Shown here: piece by piece, positions 40,104 through 47,972 of the stretch
Numbering within the stretch: position 1 is the stretch's first letter
How the letters are laid out: each line of letters opens with the position of its first letter
Assembly (NCBI GenBank): GCA_934489015.1
Contig: CAKSSN010000007.1
Location: 1-64,000, forward strand
Origin: an uncultured Clostridia bacterium
GTDB lineage: Bacteria > Bacillota > Clostridia > UBA1381
DNA length: 64,000 bases
Direction of reading: 5' to 3'
Notes under the pieces: generated by a model
The model's input: the letters and a program-made list of their open reading frames with translations, nothing else
Database searches by the model: none
Told to the model about the DNA's origin: nothing
Made by a program: the position numbers and the translations under genes

Positions 40104-42046
40104 ATCACATATTCCTGACGTCTTATCACATGGTCCTGATATTCCTTGTCGAGCTCAACAAAATATGCGCTCCAGCCCCATATGCGAACAACGAGCTGAC
40201 GGTAATTTTCCGGATGAGCCTGTGCGTCATGCAGCTTGTCGGCGTTTACCGCATTGAGCTGAAGCTGATGACCGCCCATATCCATGTATGATTTTACAAA
40301 GCCGGCAACCTTTTTAATACACTCCTCGTCCGTGAACATACTGTGATGAAATTCGAGCGTGAGCGGTCCGCCGTTTATTGCCTTATTAAAGTGCTGCTTT
40401 GAAAATGATTTTATAACCGAAACAGGTCCGTTTATTTTTGCAAAAAGGCTCGGCGAAAAATTAGCTCCGAACGGCTCGCCTTTTCTTCTGCCGTCGGGTG
40501 AAGCTCCTATTTCGTCTGCGTGCCATAAATAGTACATTGCGCTGCCTGTTCCGGCACGGTAAATTCCGCCGCGACAGTTTTTTCTGCCCTCAAGACTGTC
40601 CGCGAACGCGTCGAGCAGGTTTACGGATATTTCGTCAACCTCATCGCAGCCCGTACCCATTTTTTCTGTTTCAAATCTGAGCTTGTGCAAAAGCTCCGCG
40701 TTATTTTCAAAGTCCGCGTCAACGGCGGATATAAGATCGTCGGCGCTGACGCTTTTTTCGTCAAAAACATATTTTTTAATTGCATACATTGAATCGGCCG
40801 CCGTTGAAAGACCCGTTCCGTGTATGCCGAAATTGTTGTATTTTATTTTATCCATGCACACGTGCATAAAAGGTGACGGAACAAACCATAAATCCTTAAT
40901 ATTGCCGCAAAGATTATCGCACATGGAGGTTATTTCTTCTGTCACGCAGCTGTAAAACTGCTCATATGTACCGCACTTTTTAAGATCCCTGTGCAGGCAG
41001 GTGTCAATTGCTTTCGGAAAAGACAGCGCCCCGATATTTGCAACATCCGCACCGACGCCCGGAATAATAAATTCCCAGCAGGCAGCGACAACGTAATTTC
41101 TCGCGTCCGAAAGCTCGTAGCCCTTTCCGATAAGTCCGTCGATTACAACGTCGTCATTGGAGTACTGCGGAAAGCCGAGCCCTGCCTTTGTAAGCTCACT
41201 GCCGAGCTCATAAATTTCAAGCGGAGTGTTTTTATTTACTCTGAGATTTATTTTCGGGTCTATAAGCTTTAAATTTCCCGAAGCCTTAAGACAAAGCTTT
41301 GAAAGAAGGTTAAAGACCTCATTTCCGTTTTCGTCAACGCCGCCGAGTACCATGCTCTGACCGTTATCACCTTGCTGAACGCCGGGATAAAGATCCGAGT
41401 CCTTGTTAAAAGACAGGAAAAAGTCCTCAACCAATTCAAGCGCTGTCTGCTCGGTATACAGCCCCTTTTCCATATCAGCTTTCAGGTAGGGGTACATATA
41501 TTTATCAAATCTGCCCACCGTAACATGATAGTTCCCCTCAAGCCACAGCGAAAAATGAATTATTCTGAAAAACTGCAGTGCCTCGCGAAAGCTCTTTGCA
41601 CCGTGCGCGGGAACGCGGCTTAAAACCTCCGCAATGTCATTCCTGCCTTGCTTTTCGGCTTCTTTTCTGTAGCGCTCGGAAAGCGATAATATGCTGTCAA
41701 TTGCGCGCTTTCCGTATTCGTCCGCACTCTCGCGTGTTTTTAATAGGCCGTCCTTTATTATTCTTTCGTAGTCTGGCGAAAGATTTGACATATATCCAAG
41801 CTCGTGAATATAATGCTTTTTCTTAATTTCTGTCCATTCCTCATTTGTGAAAATATCGGGAATGTTTTTGATTGTTCTCATAAAGCATATTTTTTCCCCC
41901 GGCAGTATAATGGGAGTTTCCGCCTTGCAAAGCTCTTCAAAGCGATATGCCATTCTCTCCTCCGGTGACATTGCTTTATCAAAGCTGAGGGTAATGCTTT
42001 TTCTGTATGCATGATGCTTTTTTTCGAGCAAATATTCCTTAAGCAT
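40100..42046 (-). CDS. Divergent glycyl radical enzyme, 648 aa, unknown substrate
   Basis: An oxygen-sensitive radical enzyme of the PFL superfamily. The glycyl loop is at residues 621-625, RIWGW, where most members have RVxGY, followed by SAYFVELDKEYQD. The catalytic Cys and Glu are C323 and E325 in VVAACWEFIIPG; the Cys-x-Glu form is used by dehydratases, lyases and decarboxylases rather than PFL itself. SPDGRRKGEPFGANFSPS is also conserved. The protein is 100-200 residues shorter than characterised members, mainly at the N-terminus. It starts on the last base of the GH36 stop and overlaps its activase, so all three are translated together. This suggests a substrate released by the glycosidase. 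I cannot assign the reaction. Confidence 0.9.
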   Translation of the reverse strand: MLKEYLLEKKHHAYRKSITLSFDKAMSPEERMAYRFEELCKAETPIILPGEKICFMRTIKNIPDIFTNEEWTEIKKKHYIHELGYMSNLSPDYERIIKDGLLKTRESADEYGKRAIDSILSLSERYRKEAEKQGRNDIAEVLSRVPAHGAKSFREALQFFRIIHFSLWLEGNYHVTVGRFDKYMYPYLKADMEKGLYTEQTALELVEDFFLSFNKDSDLYPGVQQGDNGQSMVLGGVDENGNEVFNLLSKLCLKASGNLKLIDPKINLRVNKNTPLEIYELGSELTKAGLGFPQYSNDDVVIDGLIGKGYELSDARNYVVAACWEFIIPGVGADVANIGALSFPKAIDTCLHRDLKKCGTYEQFYSCVTEEITSMCDNLCGNIKDLWFVPSPFMHVCMDKIKYNNFGIHGTGLSTAADSMYAIKKYVFDEKSVSADDLISAVDADFENNAELLHKLRFETEKMGTGCDEVDEISVNLLDAFADSLEGRKNCRGGIYRAGTGSAMYYLWHADEIGASPDGRRKGEPFGANFSPSLFAKINGPVSVIKSFSKQHFNKAINGGPLTLEFHHSMFTDEECIKKVAGFVKSYMDMGGHQLQLNAVNADKLHDAQAHPENYRQLVVRIWGWSAYFVELDKEYQDHVIRRQEYVI

Positions 42047-43956
42047 TATTTACCCTCCCTTATTACAAGCTTTCCGTCTGTAACGCAGGCATACTCGCCA
42101 CGCTCGACAAGCTCAACGCTTCTTCCGATTACGCTTTTTATTGTTTTAGGTGATATGAATTTATCGCATCTGCCTATGGCCGCAAAGCCGTCATGTATCG
42201 GAGCGACAATATAAAGCTTATATTCATCGGCGTTTTCAAGGGTTAAATCAAATGCTTCGCCTTTTTTGAGTATTTTAAGCTCGCGGCTGAAATGCTCGTA
42301 AACAGCAAATTCTTCTCCGGAGAGCCCGTCAATGTCATCGGGTGAAATGCTGCCCGAAACAGCACCGTTATTTTCATCAATGTTAAATGCCGCAATAACG
42401 CCGCTTTCGCCGCAGATATTCTGAATTTTAAATATTTTGCCCGAATTAATCGGATTTTCAAAAATGCAGTCTGCCGACGGCATACCCGGTCTGTCGCAGC
42501 GGAGAATACGTCCGTCGTCAAGAACAAGAGGCATAAGAACCTCGCGTCTGCTTCTGTCAAGCTGATCGCTTACGTATATAGGTCCGCCGCTTATTGCGCG
42601 CAGTATACTGTTTTTCTCTGCCTGACCGTCATCTGTCCACCACATATCCCAGTCGCACCAGTAAAGCTGACCTTGAATAAGGCAGTTGTACGCGCACTGC
42701 GTAATGTGATTTGTAAACCATTCTCTGTTATCGGGCAGGAAATCGCCGCTGCATCTTGAAATCGGGCTTACCGTCCTGTTCCACATATTTTCGTTTGCGG
42801 TACCCATGCAGTTTATCATAGCGCTGCCGAAATGCTGACCTACCGACGCCTCCATAGCAGTATGCATTTGAGAGGAAACCTCGCCTATAGGTGCCATTTT
42901 TTCGTAAAGCACGCGCATTATGCTTTGATTGTCTATTTTGATAAACTCCGCGCCGCATTTCATCAGATAATCATGATATTCGTTGAAGAAAGCGTATGAG
43001 TTTTCAAGCTTGTAATCGCATACATAGCTGCCCATGTTTGAAAGAACAAGCTTATCTTTAAACTTCGCATAAATTTCGCCGTCGGGGTCTGCTCCCATCC
43101 AGTAACCTGTTATCGGGTGCCACATTCCGACCCTTACGCCGTGCTCGTTCATTTTCTTTATGCAGCCGTCAAGACCGTTGGGGAACCTTTTCGGGTCTGC
43201 CTTAAATGAGTAAAGCTTTGACGAATGCATAAGTCTGAACATTTCGCCTCTGTCAGAATATTCTCTGCCCCAAAAATCTCTGACATCGCCCCACATATCG
43301 TCAATAATAGCCCATTTAACCGGTATATTCTTTTCGGAAAACTCATCGCATTTTTTCAAAAGGTCTGCTTCATTTACGCGAATTTCCATAGCGTCCCAGC
43401 TGCACCAGCCGAGATATTCAAAAATTTCGGAGTAATGGCGCTCCTCGCGCGTGCGGCAGCCGTTGTTTATAAGGCGTACTCCTGCCTTTGCGCAGCGCTT
43501 TAAAAGCTCAAACGGGTTTTCTCCCTCCGCATATACAAAGGCGTAGCCCTTGCAGGAGTGAAGCAAATCATAGTAGCTTGAAAGCCTTGCGTAAAGCCCG
43601 TTTTCACCGCCTGAAAGCACGCATTTGTACTGCTTTGTAACAAGCGGAACAATAACTCCGCACTTTCCGTCCGCTTTTTCGTAAATCAGACACTGCGTTT
43701 CGTCGGGAACATCTTTTAAATCGCTGCCAAAGGACGGAACACACCAAAAAGCGCATCTTCTGAAATTAGACATCCATTTTGAAACTCCGTCAATTTTTAT
43801 GTCTATTTCTGCACCGAAATCGCCGCAAAGCATTTCGCGAGAAAATCCGTCTATATAAACCGCGTGAACACCGTATTTTTCCTCGTCCTCCAGCCTGACA
43901 TTATAATCCTGTGTTTCTCCGCCGGAAAGCCTTAAAAAAGCATTTAACGAATACAT
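42046..43956 (-). CDS. GH36-like alpha-galactosidase, Sip1/raffinose synthase type
   Basis: A cytosolic glycoside hydrolase or transferase of the raffinose-synthase branch of GH36. The 636 residues have an N-terminal beta domain and a barrel with YLGWCSWDAMEIRV (about 181-194) and VKWAIIDDMWGD (213-224). FIKIDNQS carries the likely nucleophile D342, and SRCSGDFLPDN the likely acid D405. There is no signal peptide. The ATG at 43956 follows GGAGGT by 7 nt; one at 43971 lies in the operator. It leads the operon with the glycyl radical enzyme. The substrate is probably an alpha-galactoside whose aglycone the radical enzyme then processes, which is inference. Confidence 0.87.
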   Translation of the reverse strand: MYSLNAFLRLSGGETQDYNVRLEDEEKYGVHAVYIDGFSREMLCGDFGAEIDIKIDGVSKWMSNFRRCAFWCVPSFGSDLKDVPDETQCLIYEKADGKCGVIVPLVTKQYKCVLSGGENGLYARLSSYYDLLHSCKGYAFVYAEGENPFELLKRCAKAGVRLINNGCRTREERHYSEIFEYLGWCSWDAMEIRVNEADLLKKCDEFSEKNIPVKWAIIDDMWGDVRDFWGREYSDRGEMFRLMHSSKLYSFKADPKRFPNGLDGCIKKMNEHGVRVGMWHPITGYWMGADPDGEIYAKFKDKLVLSNMGSYVCDYKLENSYAFFNEYHDYLMKCGAEFIKIDNQSIMRVLYEKMAPIGEVSSQMHTAMEASVGQHFGSAMINCMGTANENMWNRTVSPISRCSGDFLPDNREWFTNHITQCAYNCLIQGQLYWCDWDMWWTDDGQAEKNSILRAISGGPIYVSDQLDRSRREVLMPLVLDDGRILRCDRPGMPSADCIFENPINSGKIFKIQNICGESGVIAAFNIDENNGAVSGSISPDDIDGLSGEEFAVYEHFSRELKILKKGEAFDLTLENADEYKLYIVAPIHDGFAAIGRCDKFISPKTIKSVIGRSVELVERGEYACVTDGKLVIREGK

Positions 43957-43968
43957 AATAATTACCTC

Positions 43969-43982
43969 CATTAACGTTAATG
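43969..43982. promoter_or_regulatory. LacI-type operator palindrome
   Basis: CATTAACGTTAATG is a perfect 14-bp palindrome with the central CG typical of LacI/GalR operators. It lies just after the predicted transcription start and before the GH36 ribosome-binding site. No LacI-family gene is in the window. Confidence 0.65.
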
Positions 43983-43993
43983 TATTTTTCTTT

Positions 43994-44022
43994 ATTATAT
44001 ATTATATTAATTGCTTTGTCAA
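43994..44022 (-). promoter_or_regulatory. Promoter of the GH36-glycyl radical operon
   Basis: Leftward TTGACA, 17-bp spacer, TATAAT: perfect SigA consensus, start near 43987. Confidence 0.88.
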
Positions 44023-44054
44023 TAGGAAAATCGAAAATTTTTAAAAATGATAAA

Positions 44055-44097
44055 AAGCAAGACAACATACAGCGTCTGCTGCAATGTTATCCTGCTT
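44055..44097 (-). terminator. Terminator of the rplJ-rpmF operon
   Basis: Leftward AAGCAGGATAACATTGC folds with GTATGTTGTCTTGCTT, with a few mismatches, followed by TTTAT. Confidence 0.65.
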
Positions 44098-44135
44098 AAA
44101 ATCAAATCAAAGAACTCACAATAATAAATTCTTAA

Positions 44136-44324
44136 TTATTTAGCGGCTTCATCAACCTTAATTACTTCTTTTCCGTTGTAATAGCCGCAAGCCTTACATA
44201 CTCTGTGAGGCATTTTATATTCGTGACACTTAGGACACTCAACCATACCGGGAACTGAAAGCTTCCAGTTAGCACGTCTTTTATCACGTCTTGATTTTGA
44301 CACTTTACCCTTAGGTACAGCCAT
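44136..44324 (-). CDS. rpmF: Ribosomal protein L32
   Basis: A 62-residue large-subunit protein. It starts MAVPKGKVSKSRRDKRRANW and has the zinc ribbon CPKCHEYKMPHRVCKACGYY (four Cys). It follows the DUF177 gene by 27 nt, the usual yceD-rpmF pair. Confidence 0.97.
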   Translation of the reverse strand: MAVPKGKVSKSRRDKRRANWKLSVPGMVECPKCHEYKMPHRVCKACGYYNGKEVIKVDEAAK

Positions 44325-44351
44325 TTACTACACCTCCTAAATATTCAAAGG

Positions 44352-44861
44352 TCAGCTGTCTTTATTGCTGTCCATTATTTTTCTCAGCGCGTCCCAGCGC
44401 GGATCGGTATATTCTCTGTTGCAGCCGCATTCTCCTTTGTTAAGGTTAGCGCCGCATTCGGGGCATAAGCCCTTGCAGTCCTCGCTGCACAGATACCTTG
44501 ACGGAGCGTTTACGAAAAATCCGCTCATAATGACTTCGTCCGGCTCTATTTCGTCGCCGGAGAATATAACTGCGTCGCCGTCGTCATTTCCGCTCTCGCG
44601 CACAAATACCTCTTCAACGCCGTAATCGAGCGTCTGACGGGTCTTTTCAAGACATCTTGCGCATTTGGCGTAAAATTCAGCCTTGACGGTGCCTGCAAGA
44701 ACAAGCTCCTGACCGTTATTTGTGAGCGTACCCTCAAAGTGAGGAGCGCACGCAAATTCATATTCATCTCCGTGATAGATAAAATTATCTGTATTAATAT
44801 CGCCGCTGACGGAAATTTTTCCGCCGGGCTCATTTAGCGCGTCGGTTAGCTTAATTTTCAT
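44352..44861 (-). CDS. DUF177 family protein (YceD)
   Basis: A 169-residue protein found next to rpmF in most bacteria and linked to 23S rRNA or ribosome biogenesis. Visible features are CARCLEKTRQTLDYGVEEVF, then CSEDCKGLCPECGANLN near the end, a likely zinc-binding set. The start at 44861 is chosen over a GTG at 44879. Function beyond ribosome assembly is uncertain. Confidence 0.9.
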   Translation of the reverse strand: MKIKLTDALNEPGGKISVSGDINTDNFIYHGDEYEFACAPHFEGTLTNNGQELVLAGTVKAEFYAKCARCLEKTRQTLDYGVEEVFVRESGNDDGDAVIFSGDEIEPDEVIMSGFFVNAPSRYLCSEDCKGLCPECGANLNKGECGCNREYTDPRWDALRKIMDSNKDS

Positions 44862-44905
44862 GGACAAACACACTCCCACCGAATAATTTTTTATTCATGC
44901 GGAAA

Positions 44906-45277
44906 TTATTTCAACTCTACCTTAGCTCCTGCTTCTTCCAACTTAGCCTTCATAGCTTCAGCTTCGTCCTTAGCAACAGCTTCTTTAATTGTTCCGGGTG
45001 CACCGTCAACAAGAGCCTTAGCTTCCTTAAGTCCGAGACCTGTAAGCTCTCTTACGATTTTGATAACGCCGAGCTTAGATGCGCCTGCTTCAGCAAGAAC
45101 AACATCAAACTCTGACTTTTCTTCAGCTGCAGCGCCGCCCTCAGCAGCACCGCCGGCAACAACAACGGGAGCAGCGGCACTAACACCGAACTCTTCTTCC
45201 ATCATCTTTACCAATTCAGCAACTTCCAATAATTTTAACTCCTTAATAGAATCAAGGATTGCATTCAAATCTGCCAT
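44906..45277 (-). CDS. rplL: Ribosomal protein L7/L12
   Basis: The stalk protein that recruits translation GTPases. The 123 residues have the N-terminal dimerisation helix (LNAILDSIKELKLLEVAELV), an Ala/Gly-rich hinge and the C-terminal domain with KLGVIKIVRELTGLGLKEAK and LVDGAPG. It follows rplJ and precedes yceD by about 45 nt, in one operon. Confidence 0.98.
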   Translation of the reverse strand: MADLNAILDSIKELKLLEVAELVKMMEEEFGVSAAAPVVVAGGAAEGGAAAEEKSEFDVVLAEAGASKLGVIKIVRELTGLGLKEAKALVDGAPGTIKEAVAKDEAEAMKAKLEEAGAKVELK

Positions 45278-45358
45278 TGTTTTTTCCTCCTAAACATTTA
45301 AATCGCGGTGAATTTAATTTTCACCTGTGTGCGCTTGGCGCAATTTACAAAATGTCAA

Positions 45359-45982
45359 TCACTCAGCTGTCGTTTCTTCAGCGGGTGCTGCTTCCGGAGC
45401 AGCTTCCTCTGCCGGTGCTTCTTCCGCAGGTGCAGCTTCTTCTGCCGGAGCTGCCTCTGCTGCCTTCTTTGCTATAAGGTCAGCTATTTCTTCGCCGCCG
45501 TCAGCAATAGTAGCAAGCAATCTTGCAAGGTTTGAAATAGGTGCGTTCAAGCTGCCCATCATCTTTGCAATCAATGTCTCTCTTGACGGTGTAGCCGCCA
45601 GCTTTTTGATTTCATCAAGACTCATAACACTGCCGTCCATAAAGCCTGACTTAAGCTCAAGCTTCTCGTTGTCCTTTGCGTAATCCGCAAGAACCTTAGC
45701 CGGTGCAACTGCGTCCGTATCGGAAACAGCCAAAGCCGTAGGGCCGTGTAAAATCTCGTCAAGTGCGTCAAGACCTGTTTCCTTTGCAGCAAGGCGGAGC
45801 AGCGTGTTCTTTACAACGAAGTATTTAACGTTTGCAGCTCTGAGCTTTCTGCGAAGGTCAGTATCCTCTTCAACAGTAAGTCCGCGATAGTCGACGAGGA
45901 CACCTGTCTGTGCAGCCTTTAAAACATCAATAAGCTCTGAAACCTGAGCTTTTTTTGCTTCTAAAACCTTCTCACTTGGCAT
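45359..45982 (-). CDS. rplJ: Ribosomal protein L10 with acidic Ala/Glu/Pro tail
   Basis: The stalk base protein that binds rRNA and L12 dimers. The 207 residues start MPSEKVLEAKKAQVSELID, with GVLVDYRGLTVEEDTDLRRK and the conserved HGPTALAVSD. The last 35 residues (AAPAEEAAPAEEAPAEEAAP and so on) are a low-complexity tail not present in short L10 proteins. The start at 45982 follows GGAGG; the upstream ATG at 45997 overlaps that site. It is preceded by an L10 autoregulatory leader. Confidence 0.97.
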   Translation of the reverse strand: MPSEKVLEAKKAQVSELIDVLKAAQTGVLVDYRGLTVEEDTDLRRKLRAANVKYFVVKNTLLRLAAKETGLDALDEILHGPTALAVSDTDAVAPAKVLADYAKDNEKLELKSGFMDGSVMSLDEIKKLAATPSRETLIAKMMGSLNAPISNLARLLATIADGGEEIADLIAKKAAEAAPAEEAAPAEEAPAEEAAPEAAPAEETTAE

Positions 45983-46023
45983 GAAATTCACCTCCATAAA
46001 ACATAAAATGTTTATTCCGCATT

Positions 46024-46135
46024 AAAAAAGCTTTGCATATCCACAGACACGCAAAGCAATAGTAATCTTTTATTAATCACTATCCTCGGCGGGACTTATT
46101 TTTATGCCTGCTGTCTACGGAATTTGTTTTTCAAC
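46024..46135 (-). ncRNA. L10 leader (rplJ autoregulatory RNA) with attenuator
   Basis: Leftward the transcript carries CCGTAGACAGCAGGC and GTCCCGCCGAGG, hallmarks of the L10-L12 binding leader that mimics 23S rRNA. Downstream GCTTTGC (46057-46051) pairs with GCAAAGC (46036-46030) and is followed by T6: an intrinsic terminator. Excess L10-L12 would favour termination. Confidence 0.82.
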
Positions 46136-46141
46136 CATTTA

Positions 46142-46170
46142 ATTATACATCACCGCACGGGTTTTGTCAA
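46142..46170 (-). promoter_or_regulatory. Promoter of the rplJ-rplL operon
   Basis: Leftward TTGACA, 17-bp spacer, TATAAT; start near 46135. Confidence 0.88.
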
Positions 46171-46225
46171 GCTTTTTTTGCCGATTAAAAATATTATGTG
46201 TATTTTGCACAAAGCAAAAGCGCGC

Positions 46226-47002
46226 TTATTTATAGAATTTAAACCGTTTATCCGATTTAATGCCCAGACAGCTGTCATCCGCAACAACATAATGCTCAAT
46301 CAGCTGTATTCCCACCATGCTCAGACAGGTTTGAAGATTAACCGTTGTTTTAATGTCGTTTTCCGACGGCTGCGGAACTCCCGTCGGGTGATTGTGAGCA
46401 AAAATAACGCCCTTTGAATCCGCGTTAATCGCAACCTTTACAATGTTTCTCGGATCGGCGTTTACGTAATCGTCCGAGCCTCTTGTGAGAAGATGTGTTT
46501 TTGTGATTTTTCCGCCCGATGAAACGCAAAGCATATATAGCTGTTCGTTTTTGGCGCTTGAAAAGAGCGATTTTATGTACTCGGTAAGGCTTTCCTTGTT
46601 GCTTATGCTTTTGTTTGACATATCAAATCTGCATTTGTTGTACGCTCCGAAAAGTGCGCGCTGCATTATAAGCAGCGTTGCCGTTCTGTCGCCTATGCCG
46701 GCGACGCTTTTTATCTCCTCGCGGCTTGCTTCAAAAACGGCGCTCAGGCTGCCGAAGTGATCTATAAGAGCGTGCGCGGTTTTGTTTGTATCCTGCCTTA
46801 TGATTGAGTAGCTCAGCAGCATTTCAAGCATTTCATGCTCGTAAAAGCCGGTAAAATCGTCATGCAGCTCAAATTTTTCTCTGAGCCGCTTTTTGTGGTC
46901 CTTATGAACGCTTGTTTTCTTTTTTGCTTCTGCTTCCTCCGCTAAGCTTTCGGATAAGTCGGTTTGGAGCTCATTTTGTACTTCACTGATTTTTTCTTCC
47001 AC
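46226..47002 (-). CDS. radC: RadC family JAMM-domain protein
   Basis: A metalloprotease-fold protein long linked to DNA repair but of uncertain function. The 258 residues have a charged N-terminus, a helix-hairpin-helix region (IKSVAGIGDRTATLL) and the JAMM domain with FAHNHPTGVPQPSENDIK (the HxHx7SxxD metal site). The usual Glu-containing LTRGSDDYV segment precedes it. An XRE gene lies 19 nt upstream on the same strand. Confidence 0.93.
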   Translation of the reverse strand: MEEKISEVQNELQTDLSESLAEEAEAKKKTSVHKDHKKRLREKFELHDDFTGFYEHEMLEMLLSYSIIRQDTNKTAHALIDHFGSLSAVFEASREEIKSVAGIGDRTATLLIMQRALFGAYNKCRFDMSNKSISNKESLTEYIKSLFSSAKNEQLYMLCVSSGGKITKTHLLTRGSDDYVNADPRNIVKVAINADSKGVIFAHNHPTGVPQPSENDIKTTVNLQTCLSMVGIQLIEHYVVADDSCLGIKSDKRFKFYK

Positions 47003-47021
47003 GCTGAAATATCCTCCTTGC

Positions 47022-47366
47022 TTAAAATTCGTATTTTTTTATGACGGCAGCGGCGTCTGCCAGCATTTCAAGCTGTTTTTTGCTCATGCCCTTCATTTCG
47101 CGGCATACTGCTTCGGCAAGCTTTTTTTCCGGCTCTCTGTTATCGGTTTCGGCAAATGCGTCTGTCGGAACGCCGAGCGCGCCGGCGATTTTAATTATAA
47201 TATCAAAATGCGGATTGTGGTAGCCCTGCTCTATTCTCGAAAGGTGCTTTTGCGAAATGTTTATTTTTTCCGCAAGCTTCTCCTGCGTATAGCCGGCTTT
47301 GAGCCTGCAGTTTTGTATTCTGAGCCCTATGCCTATCAAATCGGCATCTTTTTCTTTTCCGGACAT
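47022..47366 (-). CDS. XRE-family transcriptional regulator, 114 aa
   Basis: The N-terminal 70 residues are a Cro/C1 helix-turn-helix (IGLRIQNCRLKAGYTQEKLA, NISQKHLSRIEQGYHNPHF). A helical tail (MSKKQLEMLADAAAVIKKY) follows. It precedes radC by 19 nt, probably in one transcript. Target unknown. Confidence 0.9.
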   Translation of the reverse strand: MSGKEKDADLIGIGLRIQNCRLKAGYTQEKLAEKINISQKHLSRIEQGYHNPHFDIIIKIAGALGVPTDAFAETDNREPEKKLAEAVCREMKGMSKKQLEMLADAAAVIKKYEF

Positions 47367-47481
47367 ATGGTGTACCTCACTTGAAAACTTATATATTAAT
47401 TATAAAATAATTGTATTAAAATTTTAACCCCGCGCGTGTTGCTAAAATACTATATACAAGTAATAAAGACGTGTAAAGAAA

Positions 47482-47503
47482 ATCCCGACCGTGCGGTCGG
47501 GAT
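47482..47503 (-). terminator. Terminator of the small lipoprotein gene
   Basis: Leftward ATCCCGACCG pairs with CGGTCGGGAT around CA, followed by TTTTC. Confidence 0.85.
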
Positions 47504-47525
47504 AAAATCTTTATGTATACCGAAA

Positions 47526-47756
47526 TTATTCAGCATCCTCTGCAGCTGCTTCTGTAGCATCCTCTGAAGCCTTCTCTGATGCAGCTTCCGAAGCGTCCTC
47601 TGAAGCCTTCTCTGATGCAGCCTCTGAAGCCTTAACTGTTGCTGTAGCTTCTGCTGAAGCTGAAGCGTCAGCGTCGCTGTTATCAGCCGGAGCGCCGCAA
47701 GCTGTCATTGCCAAAGCCATCATACCTGCTAACATTAATGTAACAAACTTTTTCAT
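47526..47756 (-). CDS. Small repetitive lipoprotein, 76 aa
   Basis: A signal peptide with lipobox (LAGMMALAMTAC) predicts lipid attachment at Cys20. The mature 57 residues are almost wholly Ala, Ser, Glu, Asp and Thr, in a near repeat SEKASEDASEAA / SEKASEDATEAA. No fold or enzyme is recognisable. It has its own strong promoter and terminator, so it may be highly expressed as an envelope spacer. Similar low-complexity acidic lipoproteins are common in gut Clostridia. Confidence 0.8.
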   Translation of the reverse strand: MKKFVTLMLAGMMALAMTACGAPADNSDADASASAEATATVKASEAASEKASEDASEAASEKASEDATEAAAEDAE

Positions 47757-47829
47757 AATAATTTACCTCTTTCTTTAACATATAAGCTTTGCTCACTTAT
47801 GTGAGCTATGTAAATTTTACAACATAATA

Positions 47830-47858
47830 TTTATACCGCAATTCAAACGAAATGTCAA
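47830..47858 (-). promoter_or_regulatory. Promoter of the small lipoprotein gene
   Basis: Leftward TTGACA, 17-bp spacer, TATAAA. The leader has a GCTCAC/GTGAGC hairpin at about 47796-47811. Confidence 0.75.
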
Positions 47859-47972
47859 TACTTATGGTTAATATTTGTATATAATGCACAATGTTTTTTT
47901 GTTTTAGCCGTCAATAAGTATAAAATTAATGGTCGATTTTTGACATATTGCACAACAAAGTTTTATTCGTGA

